The position numbers were made by a program, and so were the translations under genes. DNA of 64,000 nucleotides from contig JBBPBK010000128.1 of assembly GCA_039720395.1 (NCBI GenBank), positions 124,001 through 188,000 of the forward strand, given 5' to 3'. Positions 11,266-21,960 of this stretch are shown here, piece by piece (the first letter of the stretch is position 1; the number at the start of each line of letters is the position of its first letter). The notes beneath the pieces are model-generated. The model was not told the origin of the DNA. It did not search any database and was given only the letters and a program-made list of their open reading frames with translations. The DNA is from Liquidambar formosana (lineage: Eukaryota > Streptophyta > Magnoliopsida > Saxifragales > Altingiaceae).

Positions 11266-11565
11266 GTAAGTGCACTTGCTAGAACTTGACATTGGCTTTT
11301 ATAAATAACCAAATTTCTTTTCTATTTAGATATGAGACTGCTATATAAAAGAGAGAATGATTGTATGTATGTAGGCTCTTACCTAACAAGTTGCAGGAGG
11401 AACCCTTTTTATACTTGTCCAAGGAAAGATCAAGACTCAACTAATTTGAACAAGGACTGATTGGTTATGGGATTTTCTGGATTTTTCTAAAGTACATATA
11501 ACACAAAATCTAGATTCTCTAAACAACTCTAATATTTTTAGACTTTCAAAATTACTCTCCAACAG

Positions 11566-11574
11566 AAAGAAGAA

Positions 11575-11606
<32 letters not shown>

Positions 11607-11760
11607 AGAGGAAGAAAAGGAAATGGAAGAAGTCAGTGAAAAATCTGAAGAAGCAAACATAGATGACCAGGAGAGGGAAGAAAATATAAGGTCTCAAGCA
11701 ATCCAACATGAAATGTCAGAAAATGCAAAAGAAGCAGCATACCAAATTAGCTCACCAGAG
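11566..11760 (+). CDS. Beta exon, copy 2 (poly-Glu exon)
   Basis: 195 nt, 65 codons, phase 0-0, acceptor 'ctccaacag', donor 'gtaatc'. It opens with a Glu/Lys-rich run, then VSEKSEEANIDDQEREEN, then IQHEMSENAKEAAYQISSPE. The longest of the beta copies; extra length comes from GAA repeats and an added EAA-like segment. Confidence 0.5.
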
Positions 11761-12788
11761 GTAATCAATGTCTACCTCTTTAACCTAAACCTCATATGAA
11801 GTGAATATAACTGGAACTTTGTTAAAAATTAAAACATAAAGTTTATTTTCTATCATTTTGGAAAAGTACATGGATTGTGGATTGAAAAGAAAAAGAAACT
11901 AGTACATATGTAGAATAATAAAAGAGTCTAGCTAGCATCCATCATTGCTAAAAAGCAATGACGGACACGAGGATACACACACACACATGCCCCTTACATG
12001 TGTCTGCATGTCTTGGTGTTCGTCATTGCTTTTGCAATGATAAATTGTCATGAATGCATGCATATTCCATAATAGGTCTAACTCCGGCAAATTCAACAAA
12101 CTAGTCAAATCCTCAACTCATAACACAATTTAAGGTTGAGATGTGTAAAAAAATATTTTAAAAATTGGACAGTTCAACAAACTGAAAAAGGGACCTGGAT
12201 GAGGCCATGAGGGTCCACAGCTCAACTTCCATGACGACCAAAGAGAACCATGACATCATCATGTTGTCATATATAAAGAATGTTTCACATTTGGTGTAAT
12301 GACTCTGGCTAGTCTTGAACAAAGCTGAAGTTTTTATAAATCTTCCTTTTTGTCTAGCAATTTAAAAGGGGTCAAAATACTGAGTAAAGAGACTTTGAAC
12401 TTTTTCCATTTGGATAGTGTTTGTCTGACCTATAATGTTGCTAAGCAGTAAGGGGCAGGTGAATACAAGTGTCCTATTGCACTCCACAAAGTGTAAACAA
12501 ATGAATAAATAAATAAATTCATTGATAATTACAGTTGACAAAAAGCTTCGTTCACAATCTTCAAATCATTTTTAAGTGATTGTCCTCATAAGGAATAATC
12601 AATAGTTGCCAAAAAGATAGAAAGGTGTGCCAGCAGGAATGTGATTGTCCTCATAAGGAATAATCTTGTATAATAAATTAAAGGTTCAACGCAATGCAAA
12701 TATCAATTCAATTATAACTAAAAGCAATACCATATACACTGTCTAAAGAACCGCAGTTTTATTGTTTCTGATGTTAGATCTTCATTTC

Positions 12789-12804
<16 letters not shown>

Positions 12805-12826
<22 letters not shown>

Positions 12827-13205
12827 TGTTGATAAGGTAAATATGTATTGATGAACAAAAAAGGGCAAAGCCCATGTACATAAGTCATATACAGTGACTA
12901 AGTATGACCCCCTCTAAAGCCTAAATGAATCCACAAAATTAATAAAAGAAAAGTTAGTAGCATTGGTATGACTAGAATACCAAACAAACAAGGATTTGAG
13001 GAAAAGTGATTTGAGAATAATAATATCCTTCTCCACCCCATCAAACGTCCTAGCATTCCTTTCCTTCCATATACACCACAAAATAGCATGCAGAGCCATG
13101 CGCCATATAACTTTAGCTTTTTTACAGCCCCCCTTAAAACTCCATCCCACCAAAAGATCGTAAGTAGAGGATGGAAGCACCCAATGAACTCCACACAAGT
13201 TAAAA
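12805..13205 (-). mobile_element. LINE 3' fragment (zf-RVT end), minus strand
   Basis: The minus strand encodes LLVGWSFKGGCKKAKVIW and then ALHAILWCIWKERNARTFD, the LINE ORF2 C-terminus, ending with a stop near 12898. The T-run at 12809-12828 is the poly(A) tail on the minus strand. The rest of the LINE is absent. Inserted at the end of array unit 2. Confidence 0.8.
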
Positions 13206-13208
13206 AAT

Positions 13209-13240
<32 letters not shown>

Positions 13241-13241
13241 T

Positions 13242-14230
13242 GTTTTATCACCAACAAAGAGAAAATTTTATTAGATAAAACAGAAAATTGAAAACTTTGC
13301 AAAAGAGGTGCAATTCAATTGATTCTAATATGAAAATTACAAGGTATATAAATACTAGAAACCTTATACAAAGGAAATACCAATAATACCCCTAATATAA
13401 GATATATCTATACTACCTATAAAAGTCTGTATCTCAAAAAAACTTTTGATTGACCATTCTACCCTCATTTTAATTTATAAATACAATTTTAGCCTTCGTA
13501 ACAAATGAAAGTTAGATTTTAACTCAACTCTTAACAAATGAAAGTTAGATTCTTACTCAGATTCCTAAATAATATATAAGAATACAAACTCTTTGATTAT
13601 TCCGTTTTATGGGGAAAAAAATAATTTATAAATGTATATCTAAAGGGTTTTTTAACTTTCATTGACAATTTTAATTAAAAAAAAAATGTACTTTTGAATT
13701 TTAAATATTATCTTTTATGAAAAAAATATAAAATCTTTAGGTATTTATTACTTTTTAAATAACTAATATTATTTTAAAATATTCACATGCAACGCACACT
13801 TGCTATATCTAGTATATAAAGATATCCTAACACCCCCCCCCCCTCCTCAAACTCATGATGTGACCGTAAGAAACATCGAGAGTTTGTCAAGCAGAAACTA
13901 GAAGCACGAGACGGTGTGGGACTTTGTAAAGAAGTCTGCCAATTGCATAGTAGAGGAAACAAAAGGCAGGGCAGCCCAGCTGAAGATGATAACGCACAAA
14001 ATGATAGTCAATCTCAATGTGTTTAGTGAGTTCACGAAAGAAAAGATTATGCGCAATATGAATAGCATTCATGTTGTCACAATACATCAGAGTAGGAGAC
14101 AATGATGGAACACCCAAATCGGTAAGCAACCAGCGCAACCAAACGGTCTCAGAAGCAGTAGTAGCCATAGCCCAATACTCGACCTCATCAAAGGAACAAG
14201 CAAGCAACGACTGTTTATTTCTCTGTATGT
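13242..14230 (-). mobile_element. Copia 3' remnant: RNase H end plus LTR
   Basis: The minus strand from about 14205 to 13887 encodes copia RNase H (EYWAMATTASETVWLRWLL, then YCDNMNAIHIAHN, then LTKHIEIDYHFVR). A C-rich run on the plus strand at about 13833-13850 is the polypurine tract, and the LTR starts at 13832 (minus strand TGTTAGG). The LTR is split by a Helitron at 13407-13812. Its far end is not defined; the T-run at 13213-13241 lies next to it. Only the last part of the element remains. Confidence 0.75.
13407..13812 (+). mobile_element. Non-autonomous Helitron inside the copia LTR
   Basis: It starts TCTATACTACCTATAAAA and ends ATATCTAG, lies between host A (13406) and T (13813), and has no target duplication. 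Near the 3' end a short stem (GCAA ... TTGC around 'gcaacgcacacttgc') precedes CTAG. These are the Helitron hallmarks. It shares both termini with the minus-strand element at 43494-44743, so they are one family. No Rep/helicase is encoded in 406 bp. Confidence 0.8.
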
Positions 14231-14299
14231 ATATATGATATATATACAAAGATATCTTGACAAAAATCACAAAAGGAAGAGGACAAGATGTCATCAAAA

Positions 14300-14645
14300 T
14301 AAAAAGTACAAACTAAAAAACTACTACATATTACAAACCAACCTCAATTTTGTTCAATAATAAACAAAGGAATTCCCTCAAAGACTTTAGAAGCCAATGC
14401 CCTAAACCTTTAAAACTTACACACTCCCACAACCCATCTTCCACATCAAACTTATCCTCAAACACCCTAGCATTCCTCTCTAACCAAATAACCCAAAACA
14501 TAGCCATGATAGCACACCTCCAAAGAGTAATTGCTATCTTATTCTTCCCAAAACCACCATAATCTATCTCAAACATGCTAGAACAAGACCAATACCCAAC
14601 ATACTTCAACCCTTTGAAAATACAAACATTCCACTGTCGATTCAC
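14300..14645 (-). mobile_element. LINE 3' fragment, different family from 12805-13205
   Basis: The minus strand encodes GGFGKNKIAITLWRCAIMAM followed by FWVIWLERNARVFED and LLKSLREFLCLLLNK, a LINE ORF2 C-terminal segment close in style to the end of the LINE at 5612-8955 (WVLWLERNARIFED). The fragment lies just before array unit 3. A near-repeat 'cgattcactta' occurs at 14638 and about 14669. Confidence 0.75.
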
Positions 14646-15105
14646 TTACAATGTTTTTTTGAACAGATCGATTCACTTATAAAGTTACAGAGCTAAAGTG
14701 AATGTCTCACATTTGGTGTAATGAACCCCTCTGGCTATTCTTCCCAAAACTAAAATTTTAATAAATTATTCTTTTTGCCTAGTATTAGGAAAAGGTTCAA
14801 AATATTGTGTAAGGACACTTTAAGCTTGATAGCTTTCATATTATCAATGATCTTCACAACACTGTGATCAAGAGACAAGTGATAACATATGTAGCACGAG
14901 AATAGGAAACTTGTACCAACGAATCATTCATATTGTTTTCAAGAGTTCATATTCATCAACTTGAGGTTTTCGATTTTCATTGTAAAACTAGTCACCACTT
15001 GCAATGTCTCATGGAAAAATAGGAGACTCTTGGTCATGCAAGCATTTGTATTTTCAAAATCTCATGAGCTTCAAATGTTGACAGTTACTAATTTCCTTCT
15101 TGCAA

Positions 15106-15180
15106 ATAATTAGGGAACACCTGAAAGTGATAATGAATCTAGTGGATGGGTTGAGTTTGCATGAGAGAAAACTTGGTGCA
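15106..15180 (+). pseudogene. Alpha exon, copy 3, splice sites lost
   Basis: The 75-nt frame is still open (IIREHLKVIMNLVDGLSLH then ERKLGA). The acceptor is 'ttgcaa' instead of 'ttgcag' and the donor is 'atatgt' instead of 'gtaagt'. It would not be spliced normally, so this exon copy is probably dead even though its frame survives. Confidence 0.5.
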
Positions 15181-15627
15181 ATATGTGCACTTACTAACAC
15201 GTGATATTGGCTTTTAAAAGTAAACCAGAATCTATTCTATTTAGTAATTAGATGGTTGTTTCTTTTCTATTTATTTATTAGATGGGTTTTTTTTTTTTTT
15301 TTGGTGGTGCTGCAAATGTTTGTTTCTTCTCTATTTAGATATAACTGTACAAAAGAGAGTGATTGTACGGTATCTAGGCTCTTTCCTTACTACCTGGAGG
15401 CTTAATGGAGGGGACCATTTATACTTGTCCTAGGAGAGATCTAGGCACAATTAATTTATTCAACTATTCTTGGAATGCAAAAATCTAAAAGAAATCATGT
15501 CAAGATTTTAGGAGGACCACTTGATTATAGGAATTTCTAGATTTTTCTGAAGTGCATATTGGATACATAAAATCTAGATTTTCTAGACAATCCTATTACT
15601 TTAAATTCTCAAAATTATTCTTTACAG

Positions 15628-15798
15628 GAAGATAGAGAAGAAGATGAAGAAGAGGAGAGGGAAAAAGAAGAAATAAGTGAAAAGAATAAAGAAGAAAATG
15701 TAGAAGAGGTAGAGAGGAAACAAATTATAAGTGCTCAAGAAATTCAACATGAAATGTCAGAAGTAGTAGGAGTGGCATACCAAATCAGCTCGCCGGAG
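15628..15798 (+). CDS. Beta exon, copy 3
   Basis: 171 nt, 57 codons, phase 0-0, acceptor 'tttacag', donor 'gtaatc'. It begins EDREEDEEEEREKEE (the Glu run is interrupted), then ISEKNKEENVEEVERK, and ends AYQISSPE. Splice signals are intact, unlike the alpha exon of this unit. Confidence 0.45.
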
Positions 15799-17383
15799 GT
15801 AATCAATGTCAATCTTTTTAACCAATACCTCATCTGTGAATATAACAAGAACTTTGTTCAACCAAAAAGTTTTTTTTTTTTTTTTTTTTTTCTGTCTTTT
15901 GAAAAGTAAGTCCTACTGACATGGATTGCAACTTAAGACAGAAAAGAAACTACTAGGTATGTAAAATAATAAAAAGTTATGGGTAACATCAATGTCCATC
16001 ATTGCTAGACATGAGGACATGCAGACACATGCCCCAACATGCGCACGGTGCACCCCATATGTTTTACAAACGGGTATCGATGTGTCTATGTGTTCACCAT
16101 TGCAAAAGCAATGACATACTGTCATGAAAGCATGCAATTTCCATAATAGGTTTGATTCCGACAAATTCAACAAAGTGATCATATTCTCTACTCAAAACAC
16201 AATATAAGGTTGAGATGTCTGAAGGAATATTTTAAAAATCGGACTGTTCAATAAACTGAAAAAGGGGCCCAGATGAGGGTCAATGGATGAACTGTTGTGT
16301 CAACCGAAGAGAACCACAACATCATCATGTGTCCAAGTTGTACTCTTCTTTCTGATTAATACAATTTGTTTCTTATCCAAAAAAAATCAGGTTATCATAA
16401 ACATAGAATGCTTCGCATTTGCTGTAATAACTCTAGCCAATCTTACACAAAGCTTAAGTTCTTAATAACTTTTCCTTTTTGTCTAGCAATAGAAAAGGGG
16501 TAAAATTAATGAGTAGGGAGACTTCAGGATTTTTCATCTGAATAATGTTTTTACCACCTAGCCTGTAATTTTGCTAAGCAGTAAGGTGGGGAGGGGGAAA
16601 ACAAGTGCCCTATTGCACTCCAAAAAGGGAAGAAAAAAAAAATTGACAATTACAACTGACATAAATCCTAGTACACATCTTCGAATCATTTGTATGTGAA
16701 GGTAGTACTAGTATGTCAACAGTTGCCAAAAGATGGAAAGGTTTGTAGAAGAGAATGTGATTGTCCTCATACAGAACAATCTTGCTTAATAAATTTAAAG
16801 TGAAAACAAGATGCAATTATCGACTCACTAATAATTGAAAACAATACCATTGACTAGAGAATCGAAGTTTTAGTTTTTGATGTTAGATCTTTTTTTGGGG
16901 CTATATTCTAATGTAACCAAAGCTAATGAAACCTATTAAAAAGCAATATTTATTAACAATTCACTAATAACGTTAAACAGTTAAAAGAGTGTCTCACATT
17001 TTGTTTAACAAAACCCTCTGGTATATTTTACGTATTCCCTGGTTTAATATAATGATTCACTTGTAAGGGGACTTTAAGCTTGATAGCTTTTAGGCGACCA
17101 GTGATTCCAAGGAAAATTCAAGAGACAAGGGTCAATAGGCAAGTGGTGACATATATAGAAAGAGAATAGGAAGCTTGCACCAACAATAGCCTTTATATTG
17201 CTTTTCCAGAGTTCATATTCATCAAAAACTGAGGTCCTTTGATTTGCTTGTTAAACTGGTCGCCACTTGCAAGGTCTCATGGAAAACAAAAAAAAACAAA
17301 AAGGCTACTGGTCGTACAAGTATTTGCATTTTCAAAATTTCATAAGCTTCAAATGTTTATAGTTACTAATTCCCTTCTTGCAT

Positions 17384-17458
17384 GTAATCAAGAAACACTT
17401 GAAAGTATTAATGAATCTACCGTTTGGGTTGGGTTTGCATGAGCAAGAGCTTCAGCTG
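17384..17458 (+). pseudogene. Alpha exon, copy 4, acceptor lost
   Basis: 75 nt, open (VIKKHLKVLMNLPFGLGLH then EQELQL), donor 'gtaagt' intact, but the acceptor AG is AT ('cttgcat'). It could only be used with another acceptor. Confidence 0.45.
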
Positions 17459-17823
17459 GTAAGTGCACTTGCTAGCACTTGACATTGACTTCATAAATAA
17501 ACAAAATTTCTTCTTTCTTTTAGATATGAGATGGCTATATGAAAGAGAAAGTGACTGCTGTAGGCTCTTGACCTCTTACCTAGAGGCTTACATGAACTGA
17601 GGGGGAAACCCCTTTTCATACTTGTCCTAGGATAGATCAAGACTCACCTAAATTACTCAACTATTCTTGGAATACTGAAAGAAAGAATCTTCTCTAGATT
17701 TTAATAGGACCCCTTGATTATAGGATTTATAGATTTTATAAAGTGTACATATTGGATACACAAAATCTAAACTTTGTAGACAATTCTAATTTTTTTTAGA
17801 TTTTCAAAATTATTCTCCAACAG

Positions 17824-17988
17824 GAAGAAGAAGAAGAAGAAGAAGAAGAAGAAGAGGGAAAGGAAAAAGTAAGTGAAAAATCTAAAGAAGCTAACGAAGA
17901 TGAGCGGGAGAGGGAAAAAAATATAAGTGCTCAAGCAATTCAACATGAAATGTCCAAAGAAGAGGCATACCAGATAAGATCACTAGAG
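17824..17988 (+). CDS. Beta exon, copy 4 (poly-Glu exon)
   Basis: 165 nt, 55 codons, phase 0-0, acceptor 'ctccaacag', donor 'gtaatc'. A pure GAA run gives a long Glu tract, then KEKVSEKSKEANEDERERE, then IQHEMSKEEAYQIRSLE. Shorter than copy 2 by ten codons, with differences in whole codons. Confidence 0.48.
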
Positions 17989-19140
17989 GTAATCAATGTC
18001 AACTGCTTTAAGCAAAACCTCATATGAAGTGAATATAACCAGAACATTGTTCAACAATTCAACCATAAACTTTATTTTTTGTCTTTTTGGAAAAGTAAGG
18101 CCTATTGACTTGGTTTGCAAAATGACAGGGAATACATAAAATAATAAAAGAATCCGGCTAGCATTAGGATGCATCATTGCCTTTAGAATGACGAATACAA
18201 GGACACATGGACACATGGCCTAACATGTGGACCCTAACATGTGGGCCCCATTTGTATTTATGGACAAGAGTCTGCATCTCGCAATGTCTGTTATTCTTTT
18301 GCAATGCTAGATTGTTATGGAAGTATGCATTTTCCATAAGAGGTTTGACTAGGGTAAATTCAAAAAAGTGATTATTTTCTCAAATCAAAATACTCTTTTT
18401 TTCTTTTTTTTGATCAGCAAAGAGAATTTTCATTAAAATGATGAAAAAGAATACAATCAAATTTGCAGGAAAAAGCTGCCCATCAAAACACAATTTAATG
18501 TTGTTTTAAAAATCGGACTATTCAATAAACAAGAAAAGGGCCCTAGATGAGGAGGTTCAAGGGTTCAACTAATGCATCAAACGAAGAGAACCATGACATC
18601 ATGACATCATCATGTTGTCATAAATATTGAATGTTCATATTTTTCATAATGAGTCTAGCTATTTCTACACAAGCTTGAAATTTTTATAAATTTTCCTTTG
18701 TCTGGGAATAGAATTATAGAAAAAGGGTGAAAATAAGTAAGGAGACTTCAAGCAATTCCATTTAGATAGTGTTTATATGGCCAGTAATGTTGCTAACCAG
18801 ATAGGAAAGGGGGGTACACATGCCTTGTTGCACTCCAGGAAGTAAAATAATTATAATTACAGTTAGCACAAAGTGTAGTTCACAATCTTCAAACCATTTT
18901 TACGTGAAGATGCTACAAATGCATCAACGGTTGCCAAACATGGAAAGGTCTGCAGATAGGAATGTAATTGTCCTCATAAGGAATAATCTATCTTAAAAAA
19001 TTCAAAGTTAATATGAGTTGCAATTACCGATTCACCTATAACTGAAAGTAATACCACTGCCAAGAGAACCAAAGTTTTAGTTTAAATCAATCCCCAAAGC
19101 TAATGTTGGATCTTAAAAAGCAATAATACCGATTATTGAT

Positions 19141-19589
19141 TCTATTAATATTTGGGTCGGATTGTGACCCGTACCCAAGGACCTAAATATCAGTATCGAT
19201 GGATATACCAATGGTCCAAAAACACGGATATATTGGTTATATCGATGAATATATTGAAAATATCGATATCGATTTACAGATAGGATGGATATAATTAGTT
19301 AAACACAGATATTTTTATTGAAACTTTAGGAAATAATTATTTAGACTCTAATAAACAATCTAGCATCAAAATATTGCAATTTAAATGTGTATAATACAAG
19401 TATGTGTTGTGTAGGGTATAAAAAATGTGATATACAATAATACCATATACCAATAGTTGTTGAATTATATATGATATATGTGTGTTAGTGTGTGTGTGTG
19501 TGTGTGTGTAGGGTACAAAAAATGTGATATACGATATACCATATACCAATAGTTAATACCATATACCAATAGTTGTTGAATTATATATG

Positions 19590-19630
<41 letters not shown>

Positions 19631-20272
19631 CCTTTAAGCCTTTAAAGTAAAAAACGATCTGCAATTTTGTACCCGATATAATCGATAAGTACCGATATTC
19701 TTGATATATCATCGATATATCCACGATATTCTACTGAAACGAAATCACCATAGAATTTCGTATTGACGTGCACTGATACATGGATATATCGCCGATATTT
19801 CCTATATTTAAGACCATGCCCGTACCCATGATCTGCCCACATGCCGGCGGTAGATCTTATAAGTTTGTTTCCTATTATGAGTAGGTTTTCTAATGTGAAT
19901 AGGAACCTTAGTCCTACTAGGACTCATAGGAAACTATATAACAGGGCTCTCTTCTTTTATTGAGAGAACTAATGAGCACTCTCTACAACAGCCCTCTTCC
20001 GTCTCTCTCTCTAGCACTCTCTCTACGACATCACCATGGCCTTTGGGATTTGGAAGTGTGGAACAAAGGGAGAACTCTAGTAGCGATCCGTACAACACAC
20101 ACAGCGATATAGAACCATGGTCTAGTTCATGTTCAAAGCATTTGGATTGCATACAGCAACATCACGGGCTTATAACAACAAGCAACGGTCCTTTTCTTGG
20201 GTCTCTTCCGCAAGAGGTAAATCTTAGACCCGTATTTGTATGCTATATGCATCACTTAGAGTGTATTTACAG
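19141..20272. mobile_element. Insertion between units 4 and 5, probable LTR-like and ATCGAT-rich repeat DNA
   Basis: Unit sequence breaks at 'gattctatt' (about 19139) and resumes at 'gattcacttataaagtt' (about 20274). The insert has (a) 19160-19300 and 19670-19830, inverted-looking tracts rich in 'cgatatatcgat' and 'gacccgtaccc'; (b) 19376-19620, a duplicated block around 'accatataccaatagttg' ending in (TG)n runs; and (c) 19860-20230, a TATA-bearing stretch ('aactatataacaggg' at 19931) with CT-rich leader and a possible donor 'gaggtaaat', resembling the end of a retrotransposon LTR. Families not identified. Confidence 0.45.
19490..19626 (+). repeat. TG microsatellites within a local duplication
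   Basis: Two (TG)n runs, at about 19487-19508 and 19590-19626, each follow 'gttgaattatatatgat'. The block around them is duplicated with the copies next to each other. Confidence 0.85.
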
Positions 20273-20806
20273 ATTCACTTATAAAGTTACATGGTTAATT
20301 AGGCTATTTCATAATAAAAAGTTGATACGACTTAATATACCTGTTTGGGCCATCCACCGAATGGATTAGACTTTTAGGTTGGAAACTTAAGATGGTGTAA
20401 TGACCCCTTTAGCTTTTCTCACCCAAAGCTAGAGTACTTATATACTTTTCGTTTCGTCTAGCAACAGAAAAGGGTCAAAATACTGTGCAAGGAGACTTCA
20501 AGCTTTTCCATTTGGAAAGCATTTTTCATGACTAGTGATTCCATGGACAATTTATAAGATTGAGATCAACTAACAAGTGACATATGTAGCAAAAGAATAG
20601 GAAGCGTGTAACAACAAAAGCTTGTATACGTTTTCCAAGATTTCATAAATTAATCAAAAAGTGAGACGTTTCCCATTTCCTTGTTAAATCCATCACCACT
20701 TACTAGGTCACATGGAAAAATAAGAGATTCTTGGCCATGCAACCATTTGCATTTTCAAAATATTATGAGCTTGAAATGTCAACGGTTACTAATTCCATTC
20801 TTGCAG

Positions 20807-20881
20807 GTAATCAGGAAACGCTTGACAATGATAAAGAACCCAATGGATAGGTTGGTTTTCGGAAAGAGGAAGCGTTGTGTA
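20807..20881 (+). CDS. Alpha exon, copy 5
   Basis: 75 nt, open, acceptor 'ttcttgcag' and donor 'gtaagt' intact. It encodes VIRKRLTMIKNPMDRLVFG then KRKRCV, the most diverged protein sequence among the intact alpha copies, and basic where the others are mixed. Confidence 0.45.
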
Positions 20882-21248
20882 GTAAGTGCACTTGCTAGCA
20901 CTTGATATTAATTTTTATAAATAACCCAAATTTTTTTCTATTTATATATGATATGGCTGTACAAAAGAGGGAATGACTGTACATAGGCTCTTGCCTTTAT
21001 ATTTGGAGGGTTACGTGTAGTTAGGACTTAGGAGGAAACCCCTTCTTATACTCGTCCTTGAAGAGATCTAGACTCACCTAATTTACTCGACTACTCTTAG
21101 AATACTAAAATACATCATCTCTATATTTTACGAGGACCACTTGATTATAGGATTTCCACTTTTTTTCTAATGTACAAAATGGATAGGCCAAATCTAGATT
21201 TTGTAGACAATTCTAATTTTTTTTATTTTGACAATTATTCTCTCGCAG

Positions 21249-21418
21249 GAAGACAAATGTGAGGACGAAGAAGAAGACAACGAGGAAAAGGTGAGTCAAA
21301 AATCTGAAGAAGCAAATGGAGAAAAGGTGGAGAGTGAGAAACTGTAAGTGCTTAAGCAATTCAATACGAAATTTCAGAAGAAGTAGAAGAAGAGGCATAC
21401 CAAATAAGCTTACAGAAG
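21249..21418 (+). pseudogene. Beta exon, copy 5, frameshifted
   Basis: 170 nt, not a multiple of three. It begins EDKCEDEEEDNEEKVSQKSE and meets a TAA at 'gaaactgtaagtgc', where the other copies have one more base in this stretch. Acceptor 'tcgcag' and donor 'gtaatc' remain. The Glu run is short. Confidence 0.5.
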
Positions 21419-21960
21419 GTAATCAATGTCAAACTCATTAACCAAATACTCATATGATGTGACTATAATAAGAACTTCATTCGACCAAAAATTTTGTTTT
21501 TCATCTTTCTAAAAAGGTAAAGTCTACTGATGTGGATTGCAACTTCACAGGGAAAAGGAACTAGTACGAGTGTAAATAATATATCCTGTTAGCATTATAG
21601 TTCATCATTGCTTTTACCAATGACAAACATGAGGACATGCAGACACATGCCCCAATATGTGGGCCCTATATGATTTTTCAGACAGGTGGCTGCATATCCC
21701 AGCGTTCGTCATTGCAAAAGCAATGAAGGACTATCATGAAAGAATGCATTATCTCTAGTAAAATGGCAAGCTTTGACCCAAACAAATTCGACAAAATGAT
21801 CATATTCTCAACACAAAACATGATTTAAGTTTCATATGTGTAAACCAATGTCTTAAAAATCAGAAAGTTGAATAAACTAGAAAAGGGACCTGGATGGAAG
21901 TCAACGGTTCAACTGCCATATCAACCAAAGAGAACCGTGAAATCATAATTTTGTCATAAA

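Larger units (their letters stand above)
10786..12800 (+). repeat. Array unit 2
   Basis: Leader motif at about 10795 ('tttcacatttggtgtaatg'), alpha 11191-11265, beta 11566-11760, a hairpin block at 11941-12050, and the second internal leader at 12283. It ends near 12800, where a 1.85-kb block of transposon fragments (about 12801-14650) intervenes before unit 3. Confidence 0.85.
14651..16975 (+). repeat. Array unit 3
   Basis: The cleanest unit, with no large insertion, about 2.3 kb. Leader at 14704 ('gtctcacatttggtgtaatg'), alpha 15106-15180, beta 15628-15798, hairpin relic near 16000-16115, second internal leader at about 16405. Confidence 0.85.
16976..19140 (+). repeat. Array unit 4
   Basis: Leader at about 16990 (diverged: 'gtctcacattttgtttaac'), alpha 17384-17458, beta 17824-17988, hairpin relic near 18170-18320, second leader near 18630. 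A T-rich insertion at about 18390-18480 interrupts the second half. The unit stops at about 19140, where a 1.1-kb insertion begins. Confidence 0.83.
20273..21960 (+). repeat. Array unit 5
   Basis: Leader at about 20390 ('gatggtgtaatgacccc'), alpha 20807-20881, beta 21249-21418, hairpin 21604-21726. A short extra segment (about 20298-20385) sits before the leader. Confidence 0.82.

Noticed and set aside
11437..11709. Minus-strand Phe/Leu-rich frame
   Set aside because: Shadow of the GAA-rich beta exon 2; composition is explained by the TTC repeat.
12809..13241. T-runs considered as terminators or splice tracts
   Set aside because: They are poly(A) tails of minus-strand retroelements, judged from the adjacent LINE coding ends.
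19141..19840. 'cgatatatcgat' tracts considered as an origin or regulatory array
   Set aside because: They are simple AT-rich repetitions within an insertion that also holds TG microsatellites; nothing supports a function.
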